Origin: Gemmatimonas phototrophica
Lineage (GTDB): Bacteria > Gemmatimonadota > Gemmatimonadetes > Longimicrobiales > Gaopeijiaceae
Direction of reading: 5' to 3'
DNA: 5,959 nucleotides
Assembly (NCBI GenBank): GCA_945876015.1
Contig: CAMCNM010000131.1
Span: forward strand, 1-5,959
The notes under the pieces are model-generated. The model did not search any database and was not told the DNA's origin. It was given only the letters and a program-made list of their open reading frames with translations. Made by a program: the position numbers and the translations under genes. Of the stretch, positions 5,838-5,959 are shown piece by piece. Each line of letters opens with the position of its first letter. Position 1 is the stretch's first letter.

Positions 5838-5959
5838 GGCCTTCGTTCAACCGCCTGCCGAAAGGCCCCGACGAGCGACGCAACCTGATCGCCCAGGTGC
5901 CTTTTCAGCGCGGCATCATCATCCTGCCGTCGGCGTTCACGCTCGGGAACCTGTTCTTC
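5834..5959 (+). CDS. pssA: Probable CDP-diacylglycerol-serine O-phosphatidyltransferase, N-terminal fragment
   Basis: Only 42 residues are visible before the right edge, with no stop. The start is well supported: ATG overlaps the purC stop as ATGA, and AGGAG lies 5 nt upstream. Residues 1-24 are polar and basic, followed by RGIIILPSAFTLGNLFF (26-42), which resembles the beginning of the first membrane helix of PssA-type CDP-alcohol phosphatidyltransferases (family wording LPN-FTLGNLF-G). PssA makes phosphatidylserine, the precursor of phosphatidylethanolamine, at the inner membrane. The defining CDP-alcohol motif (DG-AR-G-D-D type) lies beyond the window, so another member of that superfamily is possible. 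The coupled position places it as the sixth gene of the apparent operon. Confidence 0.65.
   Translation, partial: MRPSFNRLPKGPDERRNLIAQVPFQRGIIILPSAFTLGNLFF

Overview
The window is a compact, GC-rich stretch of bacterial chromosome filled almost end to end with housekeeping genes. Very high third-position GC, several GTG starts and gene order fit an environmental GC-rich bacterium. Similarity to Gemmatimonadota or Candidatus Eisenbacteria-like lineages is my impression from protein style, not something proven here. A lipoprotein-type HtrA points to a diderm envelope. No mobile elements, CRISPR arrays, RNA genes, convincing terminators or transferred islands were seen. No stretch longer than 77 bases lacks a gene.

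Layout. On the left, on the minus strand, is the N-terminal 148 residues of anthranilate phosphoribosyltransferase (trpD), cut by the window edge. A 77-base divergent spacer (445-521) separates it from a plus-strand gene train that runs to the right edge: truA (tRNA pseudouridine synthase), a small transaldolase of the TalC/FSA family, a lipoprotein HtrA/DegP protease with two PDZ domains, purB (adenylosuccinate lyase), purC (SAICAR synthase) and the first 42 residues of a probable phosphatidylserine synthase (pssA). The plus-strand genes are separated by 20 nt, 1 nt, then overlaps of 8, 4 and 4 nt, so they probably form one operon with translational coupling. PurC and PurB catalyse consecutive steps of purine synthesis (CAIR to SAICAR to AICAR). 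The other genes serve tRNA modification, pentose phosphate metabolism, envelope protein quality control and phospholipid synthesis.

The most notable features are: (1) the trpD/truA spacer, where each start codon lies exactly 6 nt after a TANNNT -10 box with a TTG-type -35 box 17-18 nt further upstream and no Shine-Dalgarno sequence, which predicts two back-to-back leaderless transcripts; (2) a PurB that resembles the human/eukaryotic-type enzyme in motifs and length; (3) active-site residues Glu59 and Phe131 in the TalC/FSA-family protein, which favour transaldolase over fructose-6-phosphate aldolase; (4) an HtrA with a lipobox and Asp after the lipidated Cys. I found no convincing previously undescribed multi-gene system.
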